From SZUA-448 sp964602475 (GTDB taxonomy: Bacteria; Bacillota; Clostridia; Lachnospirales; Lachnospiraceae), in the NCBI GenBank assembly GCA_964602475.1, contig CAZRRN010000008.1:1-64000 (forward strand): 64,000 nt of DNA. The letters are read 5' to 3'. Below the pieces are notes generated by a model. It saw only the letters and a list, made by a program, of their open reading frames with translations, was not told the origin of the DNA and searched no databases. Position numbers and translations under genes: made by a program. Shown in pieces: positions 42,334 through 49,874 of this stretch. Each line of letters opens with the position of its first letter. The first letter of the stretch is position 1.

Positions 42334-42460
42334 TTGTGATACACTGCAACTGTTTAAGGCTGCAGATTGTCGGGATGCCATTTCGGCTGACTATAGACGG
42401 CCTAAAAAATCCGCTTTCAGGCGATAGCTTTGAAGGCATAGAAGAAACGGGGATAATATA

Positions 42461-43651
42461 ATGGAAAGAATGATAGGAACAGTATCAAGAGGAGTAAGAG
42501 CACCGATTATCAGAAAGGGTGACGATATTGCCGGAATCGTGGTGGACAGCGTTCTGGCAGCAAGCAAGGAAAGTGGATTTGAGTTAAACGACCGTGACGT
42601 GGTTGCGGTAACCGAGGCAGTGGTAGCGCGTGCTCAGGGAAATTATGCAACAACGGATCAGATTGCAAAGGATATCAGTAATAAATTCGGGGAAGATACC
42701 GTAGGAGTGATTTTTCCAATCCTCAGCCGCAACCGCTTTGCAATGTGTCTGAAAGGTATTGCAAAAGGAGCAAAGAAAATCGTCCTGATGTTAAGCTATC
42801 CCTCTGATGAGGTGGGAAATCATCTTGTTGATCTGGACAAGCTTGACGAGAAGAAAATCAACCCTTGGACAGATGTATTGACAGAAGAAAAATACCGGGA
42901 ATTGTTCGGATATGAAAAACACAGATTCACAGGAGTGGATTATATTGCATATTACCGCGAATTGATTACGTCTCAGGACTGCGAGCTGGAAGTCATTCTT
43001 GCAAATGACTGCAGAGCAGTGCTTGAGTATACAGGAAGCGTTCTGTGCTGCGATATACACAGCCGCGTCAGAACCAAGCGCCTTCTGAAGGCGGCAGGTG
43101 CTGCTAAGGTTTATGGTCTGGATGAAATTATGACTGCATCGGTAGATGGCAGCGGTTACAATGAAAATTACGGTCTGCTTGGAAGTAATAAAGCGACTGA
43201 AGATTCCATTAAACTGTTTCCGCGTGACTGCAAACCGGTTGTTGAGCGCATTCAAGCCGAACTTCTTCAGAAGACCGGAAAGAAAATCGAAGTAATGGTT
43301 TATGGTGACGGAGCATTTAAGGATCCGGTGGGAAAGATCTGGGAGCTTGCAGACCCGGTTGTTTCGCCGGCGTACACAGACGGACTGGAAGGTCAGCCAA
43401 ATGAAGTAAAACTTAAATATCTTGCAGACAACGAATTCCCGAATCTGGAAGGTGACGAGCTGAAAAACGCGATTTCCGAATATATCCGTCATAAGGACAG
43501 CGATCTGGTTGGAAAGATGGTATCCCAGGGTACCACACCACGCCGCCTGACTGATTTAATCGGTTCTCTGTGTGACCTGACCTCAGGCAGTGGAGACAAA
43601 GGCACTCCGATTGTTCTGGTACAGGGCTATTTTGATAACTATACCGCATAA
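42461..43651 (+). CDS. Coenzyme F420-0:L-glutamate ligase (CofE)-like protein
   Basis: 396 residues resembling the CofE family: an N-terminal region beginning GTVSRGVRAPIIRKGDDI with DVVAVTEAVVARAQG, the metal/GTP-site region, and a C-terminal segment (GYNENYGLLGSNKATEDSIKLFP). Classical CofE adds glutamate to F420-0. F420 is not expected in Lachnospiraceae and no other F420 gene is in the window. The protein is longer than archaeal CofE (about 250 residues), with an extra region. The family also includes uncharacterised Firmicute members. A weak purine-rich site precedes the ATG. Its neighbour downstream is the hydrogenase-chemoreceptor gene with its own promoter, so a functional link is uncertain. 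Confidence 0.7.
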   Translation: MERMIGTVSRGVRAPIIRKGDDIAGIVVDSVLAASKESGFELNDRDVVAVTEAVVARAQGNYATTDQIAKDISNKFGEDTVGVIFPILSRNRFAMCLKGIAKGAKKIVLMLSYPSDEVGNHLVDLDKLDEKKINPWTDVLTEEKYRELFGYEKHRFTGVDYIAYYRELITSQDCELEVILANDCRAVLEYTGSVLCCDIHSRVRTKRLLKAAGAAKVYGLDEIMTASVDGSGYNENYGLLGSNKATEDSIKLFPRDCKPVVERIQAELLQKTGKKIEVMVYGDGAFKDPVGKIWELADPVVSPAYTDGLEGQPNEVKLKYLADNEFPNLEGDELKNAISEYIRHKDSDLVGKMVSQGTTPRRLTDLIGSLCDLTSGSGDKGTPIVLVQGYFDNYTA

Positions 43652-43715
43652 ATAATTCCCAAATACCTCTTCTACCGTGTAGGAATACATTAGCTATTTT
43701 CGATAAAGATAGCAC

Positions 43716-43744
43716 TTGACCATGAATCCGTCGTCGAATATAAT
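43716..43744 (+). promoter_or_regulatory. Promoter of the hydrogenase-chemoreceptor gene
   Basis: TTGACC (43716-43721), 17-bp spacer, TATAAT (43739-43744); near consensus, 34 bp before the start codon. Confidence 0.8.
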
Positions 43745-43778
43745 ATATTTCATCAATCCGTTAGGAAGGGAGCTTTGA

Positions 43779-45698
43779 ATGAGTGTTATTAATGTTGATC
43801 CAACAAAATGTGTAGGATGTAATTCCTGTGTAAGAACCTGTCCGGCACATGATGCGAATATAGCCGGGTATAACGAGAATCATCAGCTGGTTATCACAAT
43901 TGATGATGATAAATGCATCCGGTGTGGTTCCTGCATCCGTGCCTGTATTCACGGAGCAAGAAGCTATGGGGATGATACTGCAAAACTATTTGAGGATCTG
44001 AAGAACGGAACGGAAATAGTAATGATTGCTGCACCCTCGGTAAAGGTTGCATTTAACGGAAACTGGCGCCATGTTCTGCAGTGGTTTCGAAGCCAGGGAA
44101 TCAAAGCTGTTTATGATGTATCACTTGGGGCAGACATCTGTACATGGGCGCATTTAAGATATCTTTCCAAGCATCCGGAAACGAAGCTGATTTCACAGCC
44201 CTGTGCTGCAATTGTTAATTATGCATTAAAACAAAAGCCAGAGCTGATTCCACATCTTTCTCCGGTTCAGAGTCCGATGTCCTGTATGGCGGTCTATATG
44301 AAGAAAAAACTTGGAATTACAGCCCGAATAGCGGCGCTTTCTCCCTGTATCGCAAAGCAGGATGAATTTGCGCAGACAGGCTTGATTCAGTACAATGTAA
44401 CAATGGAACATCTGAAACAATATTTTCAGGATAACAGCATTACCTTTCCGGACGTACCGGTTTACAGTGAATTTGAATTTGATGAAGTGCAGGGGATGGA
44501 GGGAGCTATTTATTCGCGTCCCGGCGGATTGAAAGAGAATCTGCGTATTCATGCCCCTGAGGTTCGTGTGATTAATGCAGAAGGATCGGACAGCGTCTAT
44601 GATGATCTGAATGATTATCTCGAAGAAAGTACAGACTGTCGTCCTCAGGTCTTTGATGTACTTAACTGTAAAGACGGCTGCAATGGCGGAACTGCAATCG
44701 GAACAGAGGAAAAAGTTTTCCGGATGTCCAATATCATGAATGATGTAGAAGCACATACCAAGAAACGCAGAGAAAAGAACACAGACAGAAAAGGTAAGGA
44801 CCTGCAGTTCGCATCCTTTGACCATGACCTCAAACTGGACGACTACATACGAACATACCAAGCGAAGAATGGAAACAAGACAGTTATCACGGAAGCGATG
44901 CTCGAGAAGGGCTTTGCGGTTCTTGGAAAAAAGACAGCTACTGAAAAAGGATTTGACTGTCATGCCTGTGGATACCGAACCTGCAAGGATATGGCGGCTG
45001 CAATTGCTCTCGGAATTAATGTTCCGGAGAATTGTCGTCAGTATACCAGAATTCTGATGGAGCAGGAACGAGAACGCGTTGAAATGATGAAAGACAGAAT
45101 CAGAAAGACAGCGGATAGTCTGGAGGAGATTGTTCACAAGCTCGGAACGAGTGTTGATAAAGTGAAACAGGACGCTTCCGATATCGATAGCCTGAGCCGA
45201 AGCAGCGCGGATAGTGTCGCAACGGTAACAGGGAATATTTCCGGACTGGATGAAATCAACAAAGGAATTTCGGAATTGATGGAGCGCATTAATTCAAAGG
45301 TTGAAAATTATCGTGAGATGACACAACAGATTGAGGAGATTTCACGGCAGATTAATCTTCTTTCCCTGAATGCTTCCATAGAAGCAGCCAGGGCAGGCGA
45401 GGCCGGACGGGGTTTCTCGGTTGTTGCGGCAAGCATCCGGGATCTTTCGGATCATTCCAAGGCATCTATCAGCACCGCAAAAGAAAATGAGCAGGGGATC
45501 CGAAGCGTTATTTCTGAAGTTAATGAAACAGTGGAAACCTTCTCGCAGAGTATTGATGAGCTGCTGATTCGAATTAAACAGGTAGCAGAGGATGTCAATA
45601 AGACTACCGATAGTAATCGTGTTATTGTTGAAGCAATGGATGAAGTTAACGATATTTCGAAAAATATTACTGCTGTAATAGAAGAAAGCAGATTATAA
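43779..45698 (+). CDS. [FeFe]-hydrogenase-like sensor fused to a chemoreceptor signalling domain
   Basis: 639 residues, no transmembrane segment. Two [4Fe-4S] ferredoxin motifs (Cys11/14/17/21 and Cys46/49/52/56). Then an H-cluster-type domain (about 75-310) keeping four ligand cysteines in altered motifs: SQPCAAIV (Cys142), LSPCIAKQDEF (Cys190) and LNCKDGCNGG (Cys297, Cys301). A further Fe-S motif CHACGYRTC...C (394, 397, 402, 419) follows. Residues about 425-639 are a methyl-accepting signalling coiled coil with hairpin tip QINLLSLNASIEAARAGEAG and GRGFSVVA. The motifs match sensory (group C-like) rather than bidirectional hydrogenases. It probably senses hydrogen or redox state and signals to CheA or another partner. 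GGAAGGGAG lies just before the ATG. Confidence 0.9.
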   Translation: MSVINVDPTKCVGCNSCVRTCPAHDANIAGYNENHQLVITIDDDKCIRCGSCIRACIHGARSYGDDTAKLFEDLKNGTEIVMIAAPSVKVAFNGNWRHVLQWFRSQGIKAVYDVSLGADICTWAHLRYLSKHPETKLISQPCAAIVNYALKQKPELIPHLSPVQSPMSCMAVYMKKKLGITARIAALSPCIAKQDEFAQTGLIQYNVTMEHLKQYFQDNSITFPDVPVYSEFEFDEVQGMEGAIYSRPGGLKENLRIHAPEVRVINAEGSDSVYDDLNDYLEESTDCRPQVFDVLNCKDGCNGGTAIGTEEKVFRMSNIMNDVEAHTKKRREKNTDRKGKDLQFASFDHDLKLDDYIRTYQAKNGNKTVITEAMLEKGFAVLGKKTATEKGFDCHACGYRTCKDMAAAIALGINVPENCRQYTRILMEQERERVEMMKDRIRKTADSLEEIVHKLGTSVDKVKQDASDIDSLSRSSADSVATVTGNISGLDEINKGISELMERINSKVENYREMTQQIEEISRQINLLSLNASIEAARAGEAGRGFSVVAASIRDLSDHSKASISTAKENEQGIRSVISEVNETVETFSQSIDELLIRIKQVAEDVNKTTDSNRVIVEAMDEVNDISKNITAVIEESRL

Positions 45699-45710
45699 AA
45701 TTTCGAAACA

Positions 45711-45795
45711 GATTTGAAAAGATTCAAATGAGATTCAAAAAGATTCAAAGTAAAATTCAATAAGATTCAAAGTAAGATCCGAAATAAGATATAAA
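45711..45795 (+). repeat. Phased GATTCAAA-type short repeats
   Basis: About eight imperfect copies of GATTCAAA start near 45711, 45721, 45732, 45742, 45754, 45764, 45776 and 45788, that is every 10-12 bp, immediately after the hydrogenase-sensor stop. The last two have decayed. One face of the helix would present all copies. Confidence 0.65.
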
Positions 45796-45845
45796 AAAAG
45801 AGCTGAAAAGCAGAAGCAAAAAGTCAAAAAAAGTAATTCATATTG

Positions 45846-45878
45846 AAACGAAGACCTGAATACAAGGTCTTCGTTTTT
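45846..45878. terminator. Intrinsic terminator
   Basis: 12-bp stem AAACGAAGACCT / AGGTCTTCGTTT with a 7-base loop and a T-run; works for the + strand gene and looks bidirectional. Confidence 0.88.
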
Positions 45879-46261
45879 AATATACGGCAGGCAGCAATAT
45901 TTACATGAAATTCTTCTTAAAAGAAGAAGGTTTATATAACTCTGCGAATTACGAAATCGTTTGCGAATATGCCGCAGTACTGAAACTATTGCGCAATCAT
46001 TAAAAAGTAAGAAAAGTGCCCGAATCAAATCATATGTTTTCAATTTAGTTGTGCGAAATGTATAAATGGATAAATAAATAAAAAATAAGAAAAAGAAAAC
46101 AAAGAAAACGATTTCGAAAAAAAGCAATAAAAGATTATTTTATGTTAAAAACGCTCGATAAAACGTAAAAAATATGTACAGATTTGGCAAAAGTGAGAAG
46201 AAAAATAAAGCCTGCCGTGATTGGTTTAGAAAAAAATTTATTAATTTGCATAAAAAACTAC
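45879..46261. other. AT-rich gene-free stretch
   Basis: No credible gene; a minus-strand open frame (45735-46127) is a Phe/Leu/Tyr-rich artefact of A-rich sequence. A TTCTTCTT-AA-AAGAAGAA inverted repeat lies at 45911-45928. Otherwise nothing recognisable before the transporter promoter. Confidence 0.45.
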
Positions 46262-46290
46262 TTGTCGAAAACGAAATAGTATAGTACAAT
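46262..46290 (+). promoter_or_regulatory. Promoter of the sugar ABC transporter operon
   Basis: TTGTCG (46262-46267), 17-bp spacer, TACAAT (46285-46290). ATTGCATGTT and CATATT follow at 46297-46315 and recur after the promoter at 57691-57719. Confidence 0.6.
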
Positions 46291-46335
46291 TGCTTTATTG
46301 CATGTTGGACATATTAGCTAAGGAGCGTTTTGACG

Positions 46336-47250
46336 ATGAAAGATTTTATGCATAACACATGGAAACATCGTGCACACCTGATTATGTGTATACCGTGTAT
46401 TCTCATATTGCTGCTTTTCAATTACATTCCGATTTCGGGTCTTGTTCTTGCATTTAAGAATTTTGACACCAGACTCGGTATTTTTGGAAGCCCGTGGGCG
46501 GGACTGGATAACTTTAAGTTTCTTATTGCTTCAAGCTCTACATTCTGGCGTATGACAAAGAATACATTGATGTACTACTTCATTTTTACATTGATCGGAA
46601 CTTCGCTGAACATCATTCTTGCGATTTCCATAGATCAGTTTGTTTTCAAAAAGGTTGGAAAGATATATCAGAGCATCATGATTGTTCCAATCTTCATCTC
46701 TTATGCAGCGGTAACCTTTATCGTAAGTGCATTCTTAAGCAATAAGGGTCTTGTCAATAATATTATCAGCTTTTTTGGAGGAGATCCTGTCAGCTGGTAT
46801 ACTAACAACCAGTACTGGCCTGCAATTCTTACAATCGTAAAGATGTGGAACAGTGTTGGTTACGGATCAGTGCTTTATATGTCGGTGCTTGCCGGAATTG
46901 ATACCGAGCTGTATGAAGCAGCGCAGATTGACGGAGCGAACAAATGGAAACAAATTACCAGAATTACTCTTCCGTCTCTGGTTCCGATGATTACAATTAT
47001 GCTTTTGTTAAGCGTAGGTAACATCATGCATTCCGATACCGGTCTGTTCTATCAGGTAACGAGAGACAGCGGTGGGTTATATGCAACCACACAGGTTATT
47101 GATTCCTATGTACTTCACTCGATTTATTATGTATCAAACTTTGGCTTTACTGCAGCAACTACTCTGTACCAGTCAGTTATTGGTCTGGTTATGATTCTTG
47201 CAGCAAATGGAGCAGTTCGTAAAATCGCGCCTGAAAATGCACTGTTCTAG
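46336..47250 (+). CDS. Carbohydrate ABC transporter permease (LplB/MalF-like)
   Basis: 304 residues with six transmembrane helices and the binding-protein-dependent permease loop ELYEAAQIDGANKWKQITRI, the EAA motif that docks the ATPase. An opening such as LILLLFNYIPISGLVLAFKNF is typical of the LplB subfamily, which handles complex or unknown oligosaccharides. AAGGAG at 46320-46325 precedes ATG 46336; the TTG six bases earlier is less likely. It is first in an operon with a second permease and a binding lipoprotein. No ATPase gene is nearby, so a shared MsmX-type ATPase encoded elsewhere is presumed. Confidence 0.9.
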   Translation: MKDFMHNTWKHRAHLIMCIPCILILLLFNYIPISGLVLAFKNFDTRLGIFGSPWAGLDNFKFLIASSSTFWRMTKNTLMYYFIFTLIGTSLNIILAISIDQFVFKKVGKIYQSIMIVPIFISYAAVTFIVSAFLSNKGLVNNIISFFGGDPVSWYTNNQYWPAILTIVKMWNSVGYGSVLYMSVLAGIDTELYEAAQIDGANKWKQITRITLPSLVPMITIMLLLSVGNIMHSDTGLFYQVTRDSGGLYATTQVIDSYVLHSIYYVSNFGFTAATTLYQSVIGLVMILAANGAVRKIAPENALF

Positions 47251-47331
47251 TCAGGGCTTGATTCGAAAAGCAGGAAACAGATGAATACAGTTAATTCACT
47301 GTATGTTCGACAGTGAAGAAATGGGGGAAAT

Positions 47332-48258
47332 ATGAAGAGTGTAGCAGCACCTCTTAAAATAAAAGCAAAGAAGAAAAAGACAGGAGTAGGACAGTATATT
47401 CTGGGATTCATCCTTACATTATATACGATATTCTGTTTCCTTCCGATTCTTCTTGTGTTTATTATTGCATTTACTGACGAGATGACGCTTACCGTGAATG
47501 GTTTTTCGTTCTTCCCGGAGAAGTGGTCGATGGACGGTATGAATACGGTTCTTCGATATGGAAAGCAGTTAATTGTATCCTATGGTGTAACCATTGGAAT
47601 TGCAGTCGTTGGAACAGTACTTGGATTGCTTATTATGAGCCTGTTTGCATTTGCTCTCAGCCGAAAAGATTTTCGTTTCAGAAAGTTTCTGTCGGTGTTT
47701 CTGATTATCCCGATGCTGTTTTCCGGCGGACAGCTTGCAAGTTATGTTATATTTACTTCTGTATATCATCTAAAGGATAGTCTTTTGCTTTTGATTCTTC
47801 CATTGTCGGTATGTACGATGAATGTAATTATTCTTCGAACCTATATAGGCACCAGTATTCCGGAGGAACTGATGGAATCTGCGCGTATCGACGGTGCCGG
47901 TGAGTACAGAACCTTCTTTCAGATTGTATTTCCGCTGATGAAACCTGCGCTCGCGGCGGTAGGCTTTATGATGGCGACAACCTACTGGAATGACTGGCAG
48001 AATGCATTACTTTATATAACCAGTGACAGCAAAACACCATTACAGCTTCTTTTGATTCGAATTCAGAAGAGCATTGAGGTATTACTTAATTCAAGGAACA
48101 TTCCTTCGTCGGTGCTGGCCGCGATGCAGGGAAGCATCCCGAAAGAATCCGCAATCATGGCAACGGTTATCACGGTAATCGGACCGATTATGATAGCATA
48201 TCCGTTTTTCCAGAAATACTTTATCAAGGGTCTTACAGTAGGCTCAGTCAAAGGTTGA
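47332..48258 (+). CDS. Carbohydrate ABC transporter permease (LplC/MalG-like)
   Basis: 308 residues, six transmembrane helices, EAA loop LMESARIDGAGEYRTFFQIV and the family opening YILGFILTLYTIFCFLPILLVFIIAFTDE in pieces. The ending YFIKGLTVGSVKG is the conserved MalG-class tail. GGGGG lies just before the ATG at 47332. A small hairpin (TTCACTG/CAGTGAA, 47295-47317) lies in the gap from the first permease and ends just before the ribosome site. It should form the heterodimeric channel with the upstream permease. Confidence 0.9.
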   Translation: MKSVAAPLKIKAKKKKTGVGQYILGFILTLYTIFCFLPILLVFIIAFTDEMTLTVNGFSFFPEKWSMDGMNTVLRYGKQLIVSYGVTIGIAVVGTVLGLLIMSLFAFALSRKDFRFRKFLSVFLIIPMLFSGGQLASYVIFTSVYHLKDSLLLLILPLSVCTMNVIILRTYIGTSIPEELMESARIDGAGEYRTFFQIVFPLMKPALAAVGFMMATTYWNDWQNALLYITSDSKTPLQLLLIRIQKSIEVLLNSRNIPSSVLAAMQGSIPKESAIMATVITVIGPIMIAYPFFQKYFIKGLTVGSVKG

Positions 48259-48264
48259 TTTCAT

Positions 48265-48283
48265 ACCGTATGCTTGATACGGT
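48265..48283 (+). other. Intercistronic hairpin before the binding protein gene
   Basis: Stem ACCGTAT / ATACGGT with a 5-base loop and no U-run. Such hairpins can protect the downstream binding-protein mRNA from decay and raise its level over the permeases. Confidence 0.5.
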
Positions 48284-48314
48284 TTGAGATAAAATTCAAA
48301 GGGAGGAATTAACA

Positions 48315-49778
48315 ATGAAAAAGGTATTTAAAAGAGTACTTGCTGCAGCACTGATTGCAACAATGGTTATCTCACTTGCAGCATGTGGCGACAACAGCAA
48401 AGACGACGGCAAAGTAACAATCAATGTTTTCAGAGATACGTTTAACCTTGCCAACGCGGACACAAAGGAAGTGAAAGCAGTAGAAGATGCGATTAATGCT
48501 TACATCGCAGACAAGATTGATGTAAAGATTACCCTGACCGATATCGGCAGTGGTGAGTACAAAGACAAAGCACAGCTTGCTCTTAAGAACAACGAAATCA
48601 ATCTGCTTTGGACTGCAAGCTGGATGGAACTGGTTGGATGTGATGATGTATACAAGGACAATTCCGTATATGATATCAGTACACTTCTTAAGGGATCGAC
48701 TTTATACAATTCTATACCGGAATCAATCTGGGCAGCAAGCCGTTACGACGGAAAAGATTATTTTGTTCCTTGTTACAAAGAGTCTGCAGAAGGCTATGAA
48801 TTAATGTTCCGTACCGATCTTATCGAGCTTTACGGATGGGATATCTCCAATATTTCTTCCTTAAAGGACATCGAGCCTATGCTTGAGGATCTGAAGAATG
48901 CAGGAAACATCAAATATCCTTACCTGACTCAGAAGACAGCAATGTTCCACAGATATTATCTGGACGATTTTGATTTCTTCACACAGGAAAGCTTTGTTGC
49001 AGTTGACAGAGACACCAATGAAGTTGTTAACAGTGTTCAGTCTGCAGAATACAAAGAGTTCGTAACCTTGATGGCTGAATGGCATGAAAAAGGCTACTTA
49101 AGCGAAGATGATGCAACGAAGCAGACCACAGATACCACAACACAGTCAAAGGATTGGGGTATTTCATGGTGGACCAGCGTTCCGAACAACGACGAAGCAG
49201 ATTCACGTTACAAACAGTCAGTAGATATGGCACAGATTACCGATAAGTATGCTCACTCTACAACAACTCTTGGCTCCTGCTTCTGTGTAACCTCAAACAG
49301 TACCGAAGCACAGGCTAAGGCTTGTGTTGATTTCCTTGGTCTCCTTTACACCGACAAGGCTCTTGCTGACCTTTATACCTTTGGTATTGAAGGTACCGAC
49401 TATGACTTAGTTAATGGTAAGGTTGTTAAGAAGGGTGACATGTACAACCACAGTGCTTGGGAATCTTGTAATGTACTTTGCCTGTCTCTGACATCTGATG
49501 AGCCGGACGAAAAGGTTCAGTTATACAAGGATTTCAACAACGCAGCAGTAGCATCCTGTGCAGCTGGATTCCGTTATAATGTAACTCCTGTTGAAGCAGA
49601 ATTTACAGCATGCCAGACAGTATTTGAAGAGTACGGATTTATTCTTGAGAACGGTGGTATTGCTTCTGCTGATATCGATGCAACACTTGCAGCATATCAG
49701 ACAGCACTTGATGCAGCCGGATATCAGAAGGTTCTTACTGAGTTCCAGAATCAGTACAACGAATGGAAGAATCAGTAA
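48315..49778 (+). CDS. Sugar ABC transporter substrate-binding lipoprotein
   Basis: 487 residues. Signal peptide (KKVFKRVLAAALIATMVISLAAC) with lipobox LAAC, Cys at residue 23 or 24, so lipid-anchored outside the membrane. The mature part is a family 1 extracellular solute-binding protein of the LplA type, with tryptophan- and tyrosine-rich ligand regions (LLWTASWMELVGC, DWGISWWTSVPNNDE, LGSCFCVTSNSTEAQAKACVDFL). AGGAGG lies 8-13 bases before the ATG. It completes the three-gene importer. The ligand is not identifiable from sequence; neighbouring glycosidases are far away. Confidence 0.9.
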   Translation: MKKVFKRVLAAALIATMVISLAACGDNSKDDGKVTINVFRDTFNLANADTKEVKAVEDAINAYIADKIDVKITLTDIGSGEYKDKAQLALKNNEINLLWTASWMELVGCDDVYKDNSVYDISTLLKGSTLYNSIPESIWAASRYDGKDYFVPCYKESAEGYELMFRTDLIELYGWDISNISSLKDIEPMLEDLKNAGNIKYPYLTQKTAMFHRYYLDDFDFFTQESFVAVDRDTNEVVNSVQSAEYKEFVTLMAEWHEKGYLSEDDATKQTTDTTTQSKDWGISWWTSVPNNDEADSRYKQSVDMAQITDKYAHSTTTLGSCFCVTSNSTEAQAKACVDFLGLLYTDKALADLYTFGIEGTDYDLVNGKVVKKGDMYNHSAWESCNVLCLSLTSDEPDEKVQLYKDFNNAAVASCAAGFRYNVTPVEAEFTACQTVFEEYGFILENGGIASADIDATLAAYQTALDAAGYQKVLTEFQNQYNEWKNQ

Positions 49779-49800
49779 TCAAGTAACAAAAGGTAATAAA

Positions 49801-49835
49801 AAAGCAGCGAACCGACTCAGGTTCGCTGCTTTTTT
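49801..49835. terminator. Terminator between the ABC operon and the minus-strand MATE gene
   Basis: Perfect 12-bp stem AAGCAGCGAACC / GGTTCGCTGCTT, 6-base loop, seven T residues; it can serve both convergent genes. Confidence 0.92.
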
Positions 49836-49874
49836 TGTAGGACAATAACATCCGAAAATAGCAGTAAAGGCGGC

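Noticed and set aside
41949..42439. Minus- and plus-strand frames over the DUF2339 acidic repeat (Arg-, Ser- or Phe/Gly-rich)
   Set aside because: Shadows of the 15-bp minisatellite, no start signals.
45735..46127. Minus-strand 130-codon frame rich in Phe, Leu and Tyr
   Set aside because: Arises from A-rich intergenic DNA and reads through a strong terminator; no ribosome site.
48500..48709. Minus-strand frame within the binding-protein gene, and similar long antisense frames over clpB, the PFOR gene and the P1B ATPase
   Set aside because: All lie fully inside well-supported genes and show no family features.
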